DNA of 64,000 nt from DASQUK01 sp035697145 (GTDB lineage: Bacteria; Actinomycetota; Acidimicrobiia; Acidimicrobiales; VFJN01): assembly GCA_035697145.1 (NCBI GenBank), contig DASSDL010000224.1, positions 6,561 to 70,560 of the forward strand, read 5' to 3'. Shown piece by piece: positions 1-9,344 of the stretch (its first letter is position 1; each line of letters starts with the position of its first letter). Made by a program: the position numbers and the translations under genes. Under the pieces are notes generated by a model. It saw only the letters and a program-made list of their open reading frames with translations, was not told the origin of the DNA and searched no databases.

Positions 1-2
1 AT

Positions 3-413
3 CCGCCGGACACACCACACTTCGCCAAGGACGGCGGCATCTGGCCCGTGCACTGCGTGGGTGGCACCTGGGGGGCCGAGCTGCACCCGAGATTGACCAT
101 CGTGGAGAGCGAGCGGACCCGCAAAGGGACCCACGGTGAGGACGGTTACTCGGCCTTCACGATGGCCGATCCGGTGAGCCGAGAGACCTATCCCACCGGG
201 CTCGACAGCCTGCTGCGGGAGCGGCGCATCCAGCGCGTCGTGATCCTTGGGCTCGCCACCGACTACTGCATCCGGGCCACAGCGTTCGATGCTGTCGCCC
301 TCGGGTACGACGCGACGGTGGTGGCCGAGGGTGTCCGCCCGGTCGAGCTCGAGCCGGGCGACGGGCAGCGGGCCATCGGCGAGATGACCGCGGCCGGGGT
401 CACGCTTGCATGA
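3..413 (+). CDS. pncA: nicotinamidase, 5'-truncated by window edge
   Basis: C-terminal part of an isochorismatase-fold nicotinamidase, which deamidates nicotinamide to nicotinate for NAD salvage in the cytosol. The open frame runs in from the window edge, and the residues before the first GTG (DTPHFAKDGGIWPVHC) are family-conserved, so the true start lies outside. The catalytic lysine is seen in TRKGTHGEDGYSAF and the nucleophilic cysteine in GLATDYCIRATAFDA. The stop overlaps the start of pncB (ATGA), so the two steps of nicotinate salvage are coupled. An isochorismatase-like hydrolase of other specificity is unlikely given the pncB and nadD neighbours. Confidence 0.9.
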   Translation, partial: PPDTPHFAKDGGIWPVHCVGGTWGAELHPRLTIVESERTRKGTHGEDGYSAFTMADPVSRETYPTGLDSLLRERRIQRVVILGLATDYCIRATAFDAVALGYDATVVAEGVRPVELEPGDGQRAIGEMTAAGVTLA

Positions 414-1834
414 ACGCCCCCCCGGCGGCGCGGCCTCCCGTTCCCGCCTCGCTGGTCACCGACCTCTACGAACTGACGATGGCGGCGGCCTACCAGGCCG
501 CGGGCATCGAGCACGAGGCCACGTTCGAGCTGTTCGTGCGGCGACTGCCGCCCGAGCGCCGCTTCCTGGTGGCCGCCGGGCTCGATGATGCACTCGCCGG
601 CCTGGAGGCGCTGGCCTTCGCGCCCCACGAGGTCGAGTACCTGGCCGGGCTCGGGCTGTTCCCGGCGCGCTTCATCGACCGGCTGTCAGACCTCCGGTTC
701 ACGGGCGAGGTTTGGGGGGTGCCGGAGGGTGACGTGGTCTTCGCCGGGGAGCCGATCGTGCGGGTCACGGCACCGTTGATCGAGGCGCAGCTGGTGGAGA
801 CGTTCCTGCTCAACGCCATCGCCAGCCGCACCATGCTGGCGTCCAAGGCGGCGCGGGTCGCCATCGCCTGCGATGGGCGCGACTTCGTGGACTTCTCCGC
901 CCGGCGCGACCACGGCATCGACGCTGCCATGGCCGCCGCCCGCGGCGCGTGGATCTGTGGAGCGGCCGGCACCTCGCTGGTGGCCGCCGGGCAGCGCTGG
1001 GGCATCCCGCTGTCGGGGACGATGGCGCACTCGTTCGTGATGTCGTTCGAGGACGAGCGCGATGCGTTCCGCGCCTACGCCCGCAGCTTCCCGCAGCACG
1101 CCGTCCTGCTGATCGACACGTACGACACCGTCGAGGGTGCCCGCCACGCCGCCGAGGTCGCCCGGGAACTGGCGGGCGAGGGCGTCGGCGTCTCGGCGGT
1201 GCGCCTCGATTCGGGCGACCTGGGTCGGCTGGCCGACCAGGTGCGCGTCGTGCTCGACGAGGCCCGGCTTTCCGACGTCGGGATCCTGGCGTCCGGCGAC
1301 CTCGACGAGCACCGCATCACCGATCTAATGGCCGCGGGCGCGCCCATCGATTCCTTCGGCGTGGGCACGCAGCTCGGGACCAGCGGTGACGCCCCGTCGC
1401 TGGGCGCCGTCTACAAGCTGGTGGACGACGCCCTCGGGCCGAGGATGAAGCTCGCCGAGGGCAAGGTCACCCTGCCGGGCCGCAAGCAGGTCTGGCGCTT
1501 CGGCGATCGTGACGTTCTGGGCCTGCACGACGAGCATGTGGCCGGGGGGCGGGCGCTGCTGGTGCGCGCCATGGCCGACGGTCGGCGGGTCGAGCCGCCG
1601 GAGCCACTGGCGGCCACCCGCGAGCGCTGCCTGGCGGCGTTGGCCGGCCTGCCGCCGCAGCTCCGGTCCCTGGCTCCTGCGGGCGAGCCCGTGTGGCCGG
1701 TCGACGTCTCCGCAGGCCTGGGCGCGCTGGCCGAAAAGGTTCGGTTGGACCTGGAGGCTGCGCTGACGGCGCGGAACGTGCGCGACGGAGTGATGGGGAG
1801 TCCGCGTCCGGATCTGGAGGATCAGCAGCGTTGA
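410..1834 (+). CDS. pncB: nicotinate phosphoribosyltransferase
   Basis: 474 aa, a normal length. It makes nicotinate mononucleotide from nicotinate and PRPP, the step after PncA. It shows the N-terminal LVTDLYELTMAAAYQA signature, DFSARRDHG near residue 161, and SGTMAHSFVMSF near residue 202 with the histidine (about H207) that is phosphorylated in the family. DSGDL and GVGTQL further on fit the phosphate-binding barrel loops. The ATG overlaps the pncA stop (ATGA), and the stop overlaps the TTG start of nadD, so pncA-pncB-nadD form a coupled NAD salvage operon. Confidence 0.95.
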   Translation: MNAPPAARPPVPASLVTDLYELTMAAAYQAAGIEHEATFELFVRRLPPERRFLVAAGLDDALAGLEALAFAPHEVEYLAGLGLFPARFIDRLSDLRFTGEVWGVPEGDVVFAGEPIVRVTAPLIEAQLVETFLLNAIASRTMLASKAARVAIACDGRDFVDFSARRDHGIDAAMAAARGAWICGAAGTSLVAAGQRWGIPLSGTMAHSFVMSFEDERDAFRAYARSFPQHAVLLIDTYDTVEGARHAAEVARELAGEGVGVSAVRLDSGDLGRLADQVRVVLDEARLSDVGILASGDLDEHRITDLMAAGAPIDSFGVGTQLGTSGDAPSLGAVYKLVDDALGPRMKLAEGKVTLPGRKQVWRFGDRDVLGLHDEHVAGGRALLVRAMADGRRVEPPEPLAATRERCLAALAGLPPQLRSLAPAGEPVWPVDVSAGLGALAEKVRLDLEAALTARNVRDGVMGSPRPDLEDQQR

Positions 1835-2466
1835 ACGCCGACGTCGCCGGTGTCACCCCCGGACCTCGGATGGGTGAGCGGCTGGGTATTTTCGGGGGAA
1901 CGTTCGACCCACCGCACGTCGGGCACCTGGTGACCGCCGTCAACGTCCGCCACGAGCTGTCGCTCGACCGGGTGCTGCTCGTCGTCGCCGACCAGCCGTG
2001 GCAGAAGGTGGGCACCCGCGACATCTCGTCGGCCGAGGACCGGTTGGCCATGGTCGAGGCCGCGGTGGGAGACGTCGAAGGGCTCGAGGCCAGCCGCATC
2101 GAGCTCGACCGGGGCGGCATGTCGTACACGGCCGACACCCTGTCCCAGCTGCTGGCCGGTGATCCGACGCTCGATCTGTACGTCATCCTCGGGACCGACG
2201 CCGCCGCGGGCTTGCCGGGCTGGGAGCGCGCCGACGAGGTCCGCGCGCTGTCCACGATCGTGGTGGTCGAGCGGCCGGGAGGTGGCGAGGGGATGCCCCC
2301 GCTCGGCTGGTCGTGGGTCCGGGTCGAGGTGCCCCGACTCGAGGTGTCCAGCACCGACCTGCGGGCCCGCGTCATCGACGGTCGGCCACTGGACTACCTG
2401 CTGTCGCCGGCCGTCATCGACGCCATCCAACGCCGGGGCCTGTACCGGGAGCCCGTCGCCCAATGA
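1831..2466 (+). CDS. nadD: nicotinate-nucleotide adenylyltransferase
   Basis: Joins nicotinate mononucleotide to AMP, giving deamido-NAD; shared by salvage and de novo NAD synthesis. The nucleotidyltransferase motif GIFGGTFDPPHVGHL (GxFDPxHxGH) and the C-terminal SSTDLRARVIDGRPLDYLL motif are intact. I chose TTG at 1831 because it overlaps the pncB stop (TTGA) and has GGAGG at 1816-1820, ten bases upstream. An ATG at 1870, just before the conserved core, is the alternative and would give 198 aa. The stop overlaps the next ATG (ATGA). Confidence 0.9.
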   Translation: MNADVAGVTPGPRMGERLGIFGGTFDPPHVGHLVTAVNVRHELSLDRVLLVVADQPWQKVGTRDISSAEDRLAMVEAAVGDVEGLEASRIELDRGGMSYTADTLSQLLAGDPTLDLYVILGTDAAAGLPGWERADEVRALSTIVVVERPGGGEGMPPLGWSWVRVEVPRLEVSSTDLRARVIDGRPLDYLLSPAVIDAIQRRGLYREPVAQ

Positions 2467-3983
2467 CCGGCGTGGTCGACAACGAGGACCATCGGCCGCG
2501 CCACATGGAGCGCGGGGCCCCCGACCCCGACCCGCGCTCGGATGTATCAACGCTGGCCGGTGCCGGCCGTGACTGCGACGATGCGATGGCCACTGTCGCC
2601 CCGACCCACCGAGGACCGTGGCCCGCGAGCCGGCGGGCCCGGGCCGTGGCGCGGCGCCGTGGGCGGTCGCTCGCGCCCGGGTCGGCACCAGGCGCCTTCG
2701 GCGCGGCGCACGCGGCGCCGGCGGAAGTGGCCTCGCTGGCGACCCCGCTTGTCGGGCCCGCCCCGCCGGCGTGGGGTCGTTCCCCCGAGGCGCTGCGCAG
2801 ACGCCGCCGGTTGGTGCTGGCCGGCATGGCCGCACTCTTGGGGGGCGGGGTGGCGCTGACGGTCGTCGGCGTCAACCTGGTGCGTAACAGCACCGCCGGG
2901 CGCTATGTGGAGCCCACGGCCGGTCCCGACGACCCGGGCTACCAGGCCTACGTCGTCCCCACCCCGACGATGGCCGTCGTCCAGCGGGACGCCGACGGCG
3001 AACTGGTCGGCGTGGCGGTCCTGGCCATCGAGTCGAGTGACGACGGCGGTGCGGTGATCGTTGTCCCGGCGTCAACGTTGGCGAGGGCGAACCGGCCCGC
3101 CGATCCCGGCACCGATACCACCACTGGCACCGCTGACGCGTCGGGCGAGCCGCCCACGATGGCGGACGTCTACCGCCAGGGTGGAGCCACCGACGTGGTG
3201 GCCGCGGTCGCCGACCTGTTGGCCGTCGCCATCCCGGAACACCTCGAGGTCGACGACGCCCGCTGGGCGTCGCTGGTGGCGCCGGTGGCGCCCGTCGAGC
3301 TCCAGCTCATCGAGCGCGTGGGGGAGTGGAGGGCGGGAGAGGTCTCGCTGGCGGCCGAAGACGTGGGGCCGTTCCTCGGCGCCCGGGCCGCGGGCGAGTC
3401 GGAGGCGGGCCGCATCGACCGCCAGGCGGACTTCTGGACTGCGTGGCTGCCGCTCGTGCGAGACGCCGGGGTCGACGCGTTGCCCGGCGAGGTCGACGCT
3501 GGCATCGGGCGCTTCGTCCGGGGCCTGGCCGACGGCTCGCCTTCGATCGTCCCCCTCCCTGGGGAGGCCACCGGTGGCGACGACGGCGCCCCCGAGGCCT
3601 TCGTCCCGCACGGCGACCGCATGGCGGAGCTGGTGGTGCGGGCGGTCCCCTATCCGGTGTCGCCCAGTCCCGATCGGCGGGTTCGCGTCCGCCTGCTCAA
3701 CGGCACCACCGACCCCGAGCTCACGGGCGCCGCCGCCGGTCGCTTGGTCCGGGGCGGCGCCGAGATAACCATCGCCGGCAACGCCCCGACCTTCGACGAG
3801 ACTGAGACCCTGATGCTCTACGGACGCGCCGACCTGCGCGACAAGGCGCTGTGGCTGGCGGCGGGGTTTGGTGGCGCGCAGGTCGAGCGGGACCCGGCCG
3901 CCTCCGGCGGGGCGACCGACGACGACGAGATCGACGTGACCGTGATCCTGGGCGCCGACGCCCGGGATCTGATCGGGAGGTAA
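2463..3983 (+). CDS. membrane-anchored LytR_C-domain protein
   Basis: 506 aa. Residues 1-100 are Arg/Pro-rich and probably cytoplasmic. A single membrane helix follows (LVLAGMAALLGGGVALTVVG, about 120-140), then a long extracellular part. The last 100 residues (VRVRLLNGTTDPELTGAAA onward) fit the LytR C-terminal domain found alone or behind LCP ligases. The middle weakly resembles an LCP domain, but I see no convincing catalytic arginines, so I do not call it a teichoic-acid or arabinogalactan ligase. The same neighbourhood, nadD then a LytR-like gene then rsfS, recurs in actinobacteria. The start overlaps the nadD stop. Confidence 0.75.
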   Translation: MTGVVDNEDHRPRHMERGAPDPDPRSDVSTLAGAGRDCDDAMATVAPTHRGPWPASRRARAVARRRGRSLAPGSAPGAFGAAHAAPAEVASLATPLVGPAPPAWGRSPEALRRRRRLVLAGMAALLGGGVALTVVGVNLVRNSTAGRYVEPTAGPDDPGYQAYVVPTPTMAVVQRDADGELVGVAVLAIESSDDGGAVIVVPASTLARANRPADPGTDTTTGTADASGEPPTMADVYRQGGATDVVAAVADLLAVAIPEHLEVDDARWASLVAPVAPVELQLIERVGEWRAGEVSLAAEDVGPFLGARAAGESEAGRIDRQADFWTAWLPLVRDAGVDALPGEVDAGIGRFVRGLADGSPSIVPLPGEATGGDDGAPEAFVPHGDRMAELVVRAVPYPVSPSPDRRVRVRLLNGTTDPELTGAAAGRLVRGGAEITIAGNAPTFDETETLMLYGRADLRDKALWLAAGFGGAQVERDPAASGGATDDDEIDVTVILGADARDLIGR

Positions 3984-4011
3984 GACAGCGAACAGCCTGA
4001 CCAACGAACGT

Positions 4012-4380
4012 GTGCAAGCCCGGGACCTGGCCGCCGTGGCGGCCCGCGCCGCCGACTCGAAGGGGGCGCGTGACGTCGTGATCCTCGAGGTCGGCGACGT
4101 GCTCGTGGTGGCCGACGAGTTCGTGATCGCCTCCGCCCCGAACGACCGCCTCGTCAAGGCGATCGTCGACGAGGTAGAGCGGGTGGTCGCGGAGGCGGGC
4201 CATCCGAAGCCGCTGCGGGTGGAGGGTCTCGACGACCGCCACTGGGTCCTCATGGACTACGGCGATGTCGTCGTGCATGTGTTCCTCGACGAGACCCGCG
4301 ACTTCTACGAGCTCGAACGCCTCTGGGGCGATGTCCACCGCGTCGAGTGGGCGCCCGCCGCTGCGGCGCAGCAGCGGTAG
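4012..4380 (+). CDS. rsfS: ribosome silencing factor RsfS
   Basis: 122 aa. Binds L14 on the 50S subunit and blocks subunit joining in slow growth or starvation. The family core LVVADEFVIASAPNDRLVKA and the RHWVLMDYGDVVVHVF stretch are present, as is the DFYELERLWGD ending. GTG at 4012 is the only usable start in frame; the GGGAGG at 3975-3980 lies about 30 bases upstream, so initiation may depend on translation from the preceding gene, whose stop is at 3981-3983. Confidence 0.92.
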   Translation: MQARDLAAVAARAADSKGARDVVILEVGDVLVVADEFVIASAPNDRLVKAIVDEVERVVAEAGHPKPLRVEGLDDRHWVLMDYGDVVVHVFLDETRDFYELERLWGDVHRVEWAPAAAAQQR

Positions 4381-4433
4381 GACGCCCCGACGCGGAACCG
4401 GGCCGCCGCCACCCGGCGGTCGGCTTGGTTGGG

Positions 4434-4506
4434 TGGAGCCGACGCGGATCGAACGCGCTACCCCTTCCATGCCATGGAAGTGCTCTACCAACTGAGCTAC
4501 GGCCCC
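4434..4506 (-). tRNA. tRNA-Ala (anticodon GGC)
   Basis: Reading the minus strand gives a full cloverleaf: acceptor arms GGGGCCG and CGGCTCC (one G-T pair), D-arm with AGCTCAGTTGGTAGAGC, anticodon stem CTTCC/GGAAG around loop ATGGCAT with anticodon GGC, T-arm with GTTCGATCC, and discriminator A at 4434. The G3-U70 pair in the acceptor stem is the alanine identity element. The 3' CCA is not encoded. It lies between convergent rsfS and co-directional leuS. Confidence 0.95.
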
Positions 4507-4520
4507 GTTTGGGAGGAGTC

Positions 4521-4550
4521 AGCGTACCGTCGTGCAGGCGTGCGTGTCAC
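4521..4550 (-). promoter_or_regulatory. promoter of tRNA-Ala
   Basis: On the minus strand GTGACA (4550-4545), an 18-base spacer and TACGCT (4526-4521) form a good -35/-10 pair. The expected start site near 4514 lies a few bases before the tRNA 5' end at 4506. Inference from sequence only. Confidence 0.55.
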
Positions 4551-4568
4551 CCGCCGGCACCACGTGTC

Positions 4569-4607
4569 TCCCGCTCTTGGCGCCTTCGGCGCCGGGCCGC
4601 TCGGGCC
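4569..4607 (-). repeat. interspersed hairpin repeat, copy A
   Basis: 39 bp. On the minus strand it has left flank GGCCCGAGCGGCCCG, a hairpin GGCGCC-GAA-GGCGCC and right flank AAGAGCGGGA. It shares flanks, but not stem sequence, with copies at 38381-38419, 38434-38469 and 61836-61872. It sits between leuS and tRNA-Ala. The 130 bases between those genes otherwise hold only the tRNA promoter. Confidence 0.7.
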
Positions 4608-4637
4608 ACGGCCTCGCCTATCGGGTCGGCCTCTGGG

Positions 4638-7514
4638 TCAGCGCACCACGAAGTTGATGACGCGGCCGGGGACGGCGACGACCTCGCGGACCGTGCCGTC
4701 GGCGGCCAGCAGCGCCGCGACCTGCGCGTCGGCGCGGGCCGCAGCCTCCAGCGCGGCTTCGTCGGCGTCGGCCGGTAGCCGTATCCGGGCCCGAACCTTG
4801 CCGTTGATCTGCACCGGGATCTCCACCGTCTCGTCGATCAGCCACTCCGGGTCGGCCTCGGGGAAGGGCTCGGTGACCAGCGAGTCGGGGTGACCGAGCC
4901 GCGACCACAGCTCCTCGGCGATGTGCGGCGCCAGCGGCGCCAACAGCAGCACCAGCGGCTCGGCCGCGGCCAGGGGCACGCCTCCCTTCCGGAGATACTG
5001 CGCCGTCAGGTGGTTGTTGAGCTCCGTGATCTTGGCGACGGCGACGTTGAAGCGCAGCCTCTCCATGCCGTCGCGCACGGCCGCGATCGTCCGATGGAGG
5101 ATGCGCTGGGTTTCGTCGTCGAGATCGTCGTCGGTGACCGTGGTCTCGCCGGTCTCCTCGTCCACGACGTTGCGCCAGATCCGCTGCAGCAGCCGGTAGA
5201 CCCCGACCACGGCCTTGGTCTCCCAGGGCCGGCTCTGGTCGAGCGGCCCCGAGAACATCTCGTACAGCCGCATCGTGTCGGCGCCGTAGCTCTCGTACAT
5301 CTCGTCGGGCGCCACCGCGTTCTTGCGGCTCTTGCCCATGCGGCCCAGTTGGCGGTTGACCTGCTCGCCCCCGTGCCAGTACGCGTCGTCGTGTTCGGTG
5401 ACCTCGTGGGCGTCGACGTAGAAGCCCCGCCGGTCGGTGTACTCGTAGGCCTGGATCAGCCCCTGGTTGTACAGGCGGTGGTAAGGCTCGAACGACGACA
5501 CGTGCCCCAGGTCGTAGAGCACCTTGTGCCAGAACCGGGAGTAGAGCAGGTGCAGGACCGCGTGCTCGGCGCCGCCAACATAGAGGTCGACGCCGCCACA
5601 GTCGCCCTCCCACTTTGGGCCCATCCAGTAGCGCTCGATCTCGGGATCGACCGGCGCCTTGTCGTTGTGGGGGTCGAGGTAGCGCAGCTCGTACCAGCAC
5701 GATCCCGCCCAGTTGGGCATCGTGTTGGTGTCGCGGCGATAGGTCTTGGGGCCCTCTCCCAGATCGAGCGTGACGTTGACCCACTGGGTCGCCCGCGACA
5801 GCGGCGCCTCGGGCTCGGAGGTCTCGTCGTCCTCGGCGAAGGTCTTGGGGGAGTAGTCATCGACGTCCGGTAACACGACCGGCAGCATCGACTCCGGTAT
5901 GGCGCGGGGCAGCCCGTCGTCGGGGTCGTAGACGATGGGGAACGGCTCGCCCCAGAACCGCTGCCGGCTGAACAGCCAGTCCCGCAGCTTGTAGGTGACG
6001 GTGCCGGTGCCGACCCCGGTGCGCTCCAGCCACTCGATGATCCGGTGCTTGGCCTCGGCGATCCCCAGGCCATTCAGGTCCACCGACTCGTTGGCGCTGT
6101 TGATGGCCGGGCCTTCACCCAGGTAGGGCTTGTCGGGCCAGCCTGCGGGGGGCTGGACCGTGCGCACGATCGGCAGGTCGAAGGCCTCGGCGAACGCCCA
6201 GTCGCGGTCGTCCTGACCGGGCACCGCCATGATCGCCCCGGTGCCATAGCCCATGAGCACGTAATCGGCGATGAACACGGGGATCTCGCCGCCCGTGGCG
6301 GGGTTGACGGCGTAGCCGCCGACGAACACGCCGGTCTTGTCCCGCGACTCGATCTGCCGTTCGACGTCCGACCGCTTTCCCGCGTGCCGGCGGTAGGCGG
6401 TGACCGCATCGGCCGGGGTGGCGTGGCCGCCGGTCCACCGGTCGGGGGTCCCCTCTGGCCATGCGGCCGCGGTCAGCTCGTCGACCAGTGGATGCTCGGG
6501 GGCCAGCACCATGTACGTGGCCCCGAACAGCGTGTCCTGCCGGGTGGTGAACACCTCGATGCCGGGACCGGCCGGGGTCGGGAATGTGACGCTGGCGCCC
6601 TCCGACCGCCCGATCCAGTTGCGCTGCATCAGCTTGATGCGCTCGGGCCAGTCCAGCTTGTCCAGGTCGCGCAGCAGCCGCTCGGCGTAGGAGGTGATGC
6701 GCAGCAACCACTGACGCAGCGGGCGGCGGAAGACCGGGAAGTTGCCGCGCTCGCTGCGGCCCTCGGACGTGACCTCCTCGTTGGACAGCACCGTCCCCAA
6801 CGCCGGGCACCAGTTCACCGGCGCCTCGTTCACGTACGCCAGGCGGTGGTTGTCGACCACCACGCGGCGCTCCGTGGCTGTCAGCTCGGCCCACGGTCTA
6901 CCCGTCGGGTTCGTGCCCTCGCCGGGCGCGCGGGTGCCGGCATCCAGTTCGGCGACCAGGTCGTCGATCGGCCGGGCCTGATCGCTGTCGGAGTCGTACC
7001 AGGAGTTGAAGATCTGCAGGAAGATCCACTGGGTCCACCGGTAGTAGCCCTCGTCGATGGTGGCGATCGAGCGCCGGGAGTCGTGGCCCAGCCCCAGGCG
7101 CCGCAGCTGGCGACGCATGGTGACGATGTTGGCCTCGGTCGTCGTGCGCGGGTGCTGGCCCGTCTGGACGGCGTACTGCTCGGCGGGCAGGCCGAACGCG
7201 TCGTAACCCATGGTGTGGACGACGTTGTGCCCCGTCATCCGCAGGTAGCGGGCGTAGACGTCGGTCCCGATGTAACCCAGTGGGTGGCCGACGTGCAGCC
7301 CCGCGCCGCTGGGGTAGGGGAACATGTCCAGCACGTACCGCTTGGGCAGGTCCGCCACCTTGTCGAAGCCCTCGCTCAGGTCACCGACGGGGTTGGGGGC
7401 ATAGAACGTTCCCTCGCGCTCCCAGCGGTCCTGCCAGCTGGTCTCGATGCGTCCCGCGAGCGCGGCCGTGTACCGGTACGGGGGCGGGTCAGACGACGGC
7501 GGCGGCTCGGCCAT
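4638..7514 (-). CDS. leuS: leucyl-tRNA synthetase
   Basis: 958 aa class I synthetase. The HIGH-type motif is PYPSGAGLHVGHPLGYIGTD near residue 72. An editing (CP1) domain with TGVFVGGYAVNP and YGTGAIMAVPGQDDRDW occupies the middle. The KMSKS loop reads RMGKSRKN, a variant of KMSKSKNN. The anticodon-binding and C-terminal ubiquitin-like domains are complete, ending in GRVINFVVR. The ATG at 7514 has no Shine-Dalgarno, but TACCCT lies eight bases upstream, suggesting a leaderless mRNA. Monocistronic. Confidence 0.98.
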   Translation of the reverse strand: MAEPPPSSDPPPYRYTAALAGRIETSWQDRWEREGTFYAPNPVGDLSEGFDKVADLPKRYVLDMFPYPSGAGLHVGHPLGYIGTDVYARYLRMTGHNVVHTMGYDAFGLPAEQYAVQTGQHPRTTTEANIVTMRRQLRRLGLGHDSRRSIATIDEGYYRWTQWIFLQIFNSWYDSDSDQARPIDDLVAELDAGTRAPGEGTNPTGRPWAELTATERRVVVDNHRLAYVNEAPVNWCPALGTVLSNEEVTSEGRSERGNFPVFRRPLRQWLLRITSYAERLLRDLDKLDWPERIKLMQRNWIGRSEGASVTFPTPAGPGIEVFTTRQDTLFGATYMVLAPEHPLVDELTAAAWPEGTPDRWTGGHATPADAVTAYRRHAGKRSDVERQIESRDKTGVFVGGYAVNPATGGEIPVFIADYVLMGYGTGAIMAVPGQDDRDWAFAEAFDLPIVRTVQPPAGWPDKPYLGEGPAINSANESVDLNGLGIAEAKHRIIEWLERTGVGTGTVTYKLRDWLFSRQRFWGEPFPIVYDPDDGLPRAIPESMLPVVLPDVDDYSPKTFAEDDETSEPEAPLSRATQWVNVTLDLGEGPKTYRRDTNTMPNWAGSCWYELRYLDPHNDKAPVDPEIERYWMGPKWEGDCGGVDLYVGGAEHAVLHLLYSRFWHKVLYDLGHVSSFEPYHRLYNQGLIQAYEYTDRRGFYVDAHEVTEHDDAYWHGGEQVNRQLGRMGKSRKNAVAPDEMYESYGADTMRLYEMFSGPLDQSRPWETKAVVGVYRLLQRIWRNVVDEETGETTVTDDDLDDETQRILHRTIAAVRDGMERLRFNVAVAKITELNNHLTAQYLRKGGVPLAAAEPLVLLLAPLAPHIAEELWSRLGHPDSLVTEPFPEADPEWLIDETVEIPVQINGKVRARIRLPADADEAALEAAARADAQVAALLAADGTVREVVAVPGRVINFVVR

Positions 7515-7522
7515 GAACGCGA

Positions 7523-7528
7523 AGGGTA
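7523..7528 (-). promoter_or_regulatory. -10 box of leuS (leaderless)
   Basis: TACCCT on the minus strand, ending eight bases before the leuS ATG, so transcription should begin at or next to the start codon. Part of a recurrent pattern in this window. Confidence 0.5.
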
Positions 7529-7625
7529 TCGGCCACGGTGCCGAACGTCCGAAGCGGAAAGCGGCCGCCGGGTCGGGCCGACTGGGTTGTGTAACCGCCT
7601 GTCACGCCGGGAAGTCGGACCGGTA

Positions 7626-9287
7626 ATGCCTTGCTTGCTGCAACGCGTCGAGCGCGCGGCTGCGCGCGGTACGGGCATCACCTTCGTTGTGGGCGGCGTC
7701 GGGGATGCGGTGTCCTGGGGTGAGCTCCACGAGCAGGCCAAAGCTTACGCCGCAGCCCTCCAGGCGCACGGGGTCCGCCCGGGCGACCATGTCGCCCTTC
7801 TCTCGCCCACCACCCGGCCGCTGGTCACCGCCATCCAGGGCACCTGGCTGGCGGGCGCCGCCATCGTGGTGCTGCCACTGCCGATGCGGCTGTCCTCGAT
7901 CGAGGAGTTCGTCGCCCAGACCCGCAGGCGCATCCGTCACGCCGACGCCAGGCTGGTGGTCGTCGATACCGAGCTGGCCGCCTTCGTGGTGCCCGAGCCC
8001 GGCGACCCGCCGATGGTCGGCTTCGACGACCTGGTCTCGGGTTCTCCGGGACGACGTTGGGTTCGCCCATCCGACGACCCCGACCGGCTGGCGATCCTGC
8101 AGTTCACCAGCGGGTCCACGTCCGATCCCAAGGGCGTCATGCTCCCGGACCGTGTGCTGTGCGCCAACCTCGACGCCGTGGCCGAGGCGGCGGCGCTCGA
8201 TCCCGACGAGGACGTGCTCGTGTCGTGGCTGCCGCTGTACCACGACATGGGCTTGGTGGGCCTGCTGACCCTGCCGATGTCGACCGGCGCGCGGCTGGTG
8301 CTCGGCGCGCCGCAGGACTTCACGGCCAAGCCCGCCCGCTGGATGGAATGGGTGTCGACCTATGGCGGCACGGCCACTGCCGGGCCCAACTTCTCCTGGG
8401 TGCTGGCGACTCGGGCGCTCGACCGCAGCGAGCCGCTCGACCTCTCCCGCCTGCGGGTGGCGCTCAACGGCGCGGAGCCCATCGATCCCGACCAGGTCGA
8501 GGCCTTCGTGGCCGCCGGCCTTCGCCACGGGTTGCGCCCGGAGGCGGTGTTCCCGGCCTTCGGCATGGCCGAGGTGGGCATCGGCGGCACGTTCCCGGCC
8601 CCGCTGTCGGGGATGACGACGGACTGCGTCGACCGCCGCGTCCTGGAGACGGAGCGCTACGCGGCCCCGACCGATCCCGGCGCCGCGGGGAGCCGCCGCC
8701 TACCGCTGCTCGGCCGCCCGGTGCCGGGGCTCGAGATCCGCATCGTCGATCCCGACACCGGGGCCCCGCTGCGCGAGCGGGAGGTGGGCGAGCTGGAGAT
8801 CCGGGGCACGTCGGTCACGCCGGGTTACTACCGGCGTCCCGATGCCAACGCCGAGCTGTTCCACGACGGCTGGCTGCGCACCGGCGACCTCTCCTATCTG
8901 CTCGACGGGCAGCTGGTCATGTGCGGCCGCATCAAGGACGTGATCATCGTCGGCGGCCGCAACCTGTTCCCCGAGGACGTCGAGCGGGCGGTCGGCCACC
9001 TCGAGGGCGTACGGGCGGGCAACGTCATCGCCTTCGGTGTCGACGGCGACCGGGGTCGCGAGTCGCTCGTGGTGGTGGCGGAGTCCCGGGCCGTCGACGA
9101 CGACCTGGCCGCCGTGCGGCTGCTGGTGGCGGAACGCGTGCGGGACGCGGTTGGCATGCCGGCCAAGGACATCGTCCTCGTGGCGCCGGGCACCCTGCCC
9201 AAGACCAGCTCCGGCAAGCTGCAGCGCTCGCTGTGCAAGCGGTACTACCGGGACGGCCGCCTGGAGCCGGCCGACGTCTCGGTCTGA
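7626..9287 (+). CDS. fatty-acyl-AMP ligase-like adenylate-forming enzyme
   Basis: 553 aa ANL-superfamily enzyme that adenylates a carboxylic acid. The P-loop is FTSGSTSDPKGVM (about 160). SWLPLYHDMGLVG and DVIIVGGRNLFPEDVE resemble fatty-acyl-AMP ligases (FadD32 type) more than plain acyl-CoA ligases. TGDL and the C-terminal catalytic lysine in KTSSGKLQRS are present. ATG at 7626 is chosen because the open frame upstream, which continues to 6045, lies antisense to leuS. No acyl carrier protein or polyketide synthase is nearby, so the acyl acceptor (CoA or carrier protein) cannot be told from context. Confidence 0.85.
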   Translation: MPCLLQRVERAAARGTGITFVVGGVGDAVSWGELHEQAKAYAAALQAHGVRPGDHVALLSPTTRPLVTAIQGTWLAGAAIVVLPLPMRLSSIEEFVAQTRRRIRHADARLVVVDTELAAFVVPEPGDPPMVGFDDLVSGSPGRRWVRPSDDPDRLAILQFTSGSTSDPKGVMLPDRVLCANLDAVAEAAALDPDEDVLVSWLPLYHDMGLVGLLTLPMSTGARLVLGAPQDFTAKPARWMEWVSTYGGTATAGPNFSWVLATRALDRSEPLDLSRLRVALNGAEPIDPDQVEAFVAAGLRHGLRPEAVFPAFGMAEVGIGGTFPAPLSGMTTDCVDRRVLETERYAAPTDPGAAGSRRLPLLGRPVPGLEIRIVDPDTGAPLREREVGELEIRGTSVTPGYYRRPDANAELFHDGWLRTGDLSYLLDGQLVMCGRIKDVIIVGGRNLFPEDVERAVGHLEGVRAGNVIAFGVDGDRGRESLVVVAESRAVDDDLAAVRLLVAERVRDAVGMPAKDIVLVAPGTLPKTSSGKLQRSLCKRYYRDGRLEPADVSV

Positions 9288-9293
9288 AGCGTG

Positions 9294-9335
9294 CTGGCGT
9301 CTCTGAGGCCGGATATGTGACGTGAGAGACGCCAG
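9294..9335. terminator. bidirectional hairpin between convergent genes
   Basis: Perfect 11-bp inverted repeat CTGGCGTCTCT / AGAGACGCCAG with a 20-base loop. It lies in the 57-base gap between the convergent ligase and oxidoreductase genes. There is no clear T-tract. Confidence 0.6.
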
Positions 9336-9344
9336 AACGGGGGG

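Noticed and set aside
6045..7625. Upstream half of a 1080-codon open frame ending in the ligase gene
   Set aside because: It is antisense to leuS, its translation is His/Arg/Gly/Val-rich shadow sequence, and the ligase family N-terminus begins at 7626.
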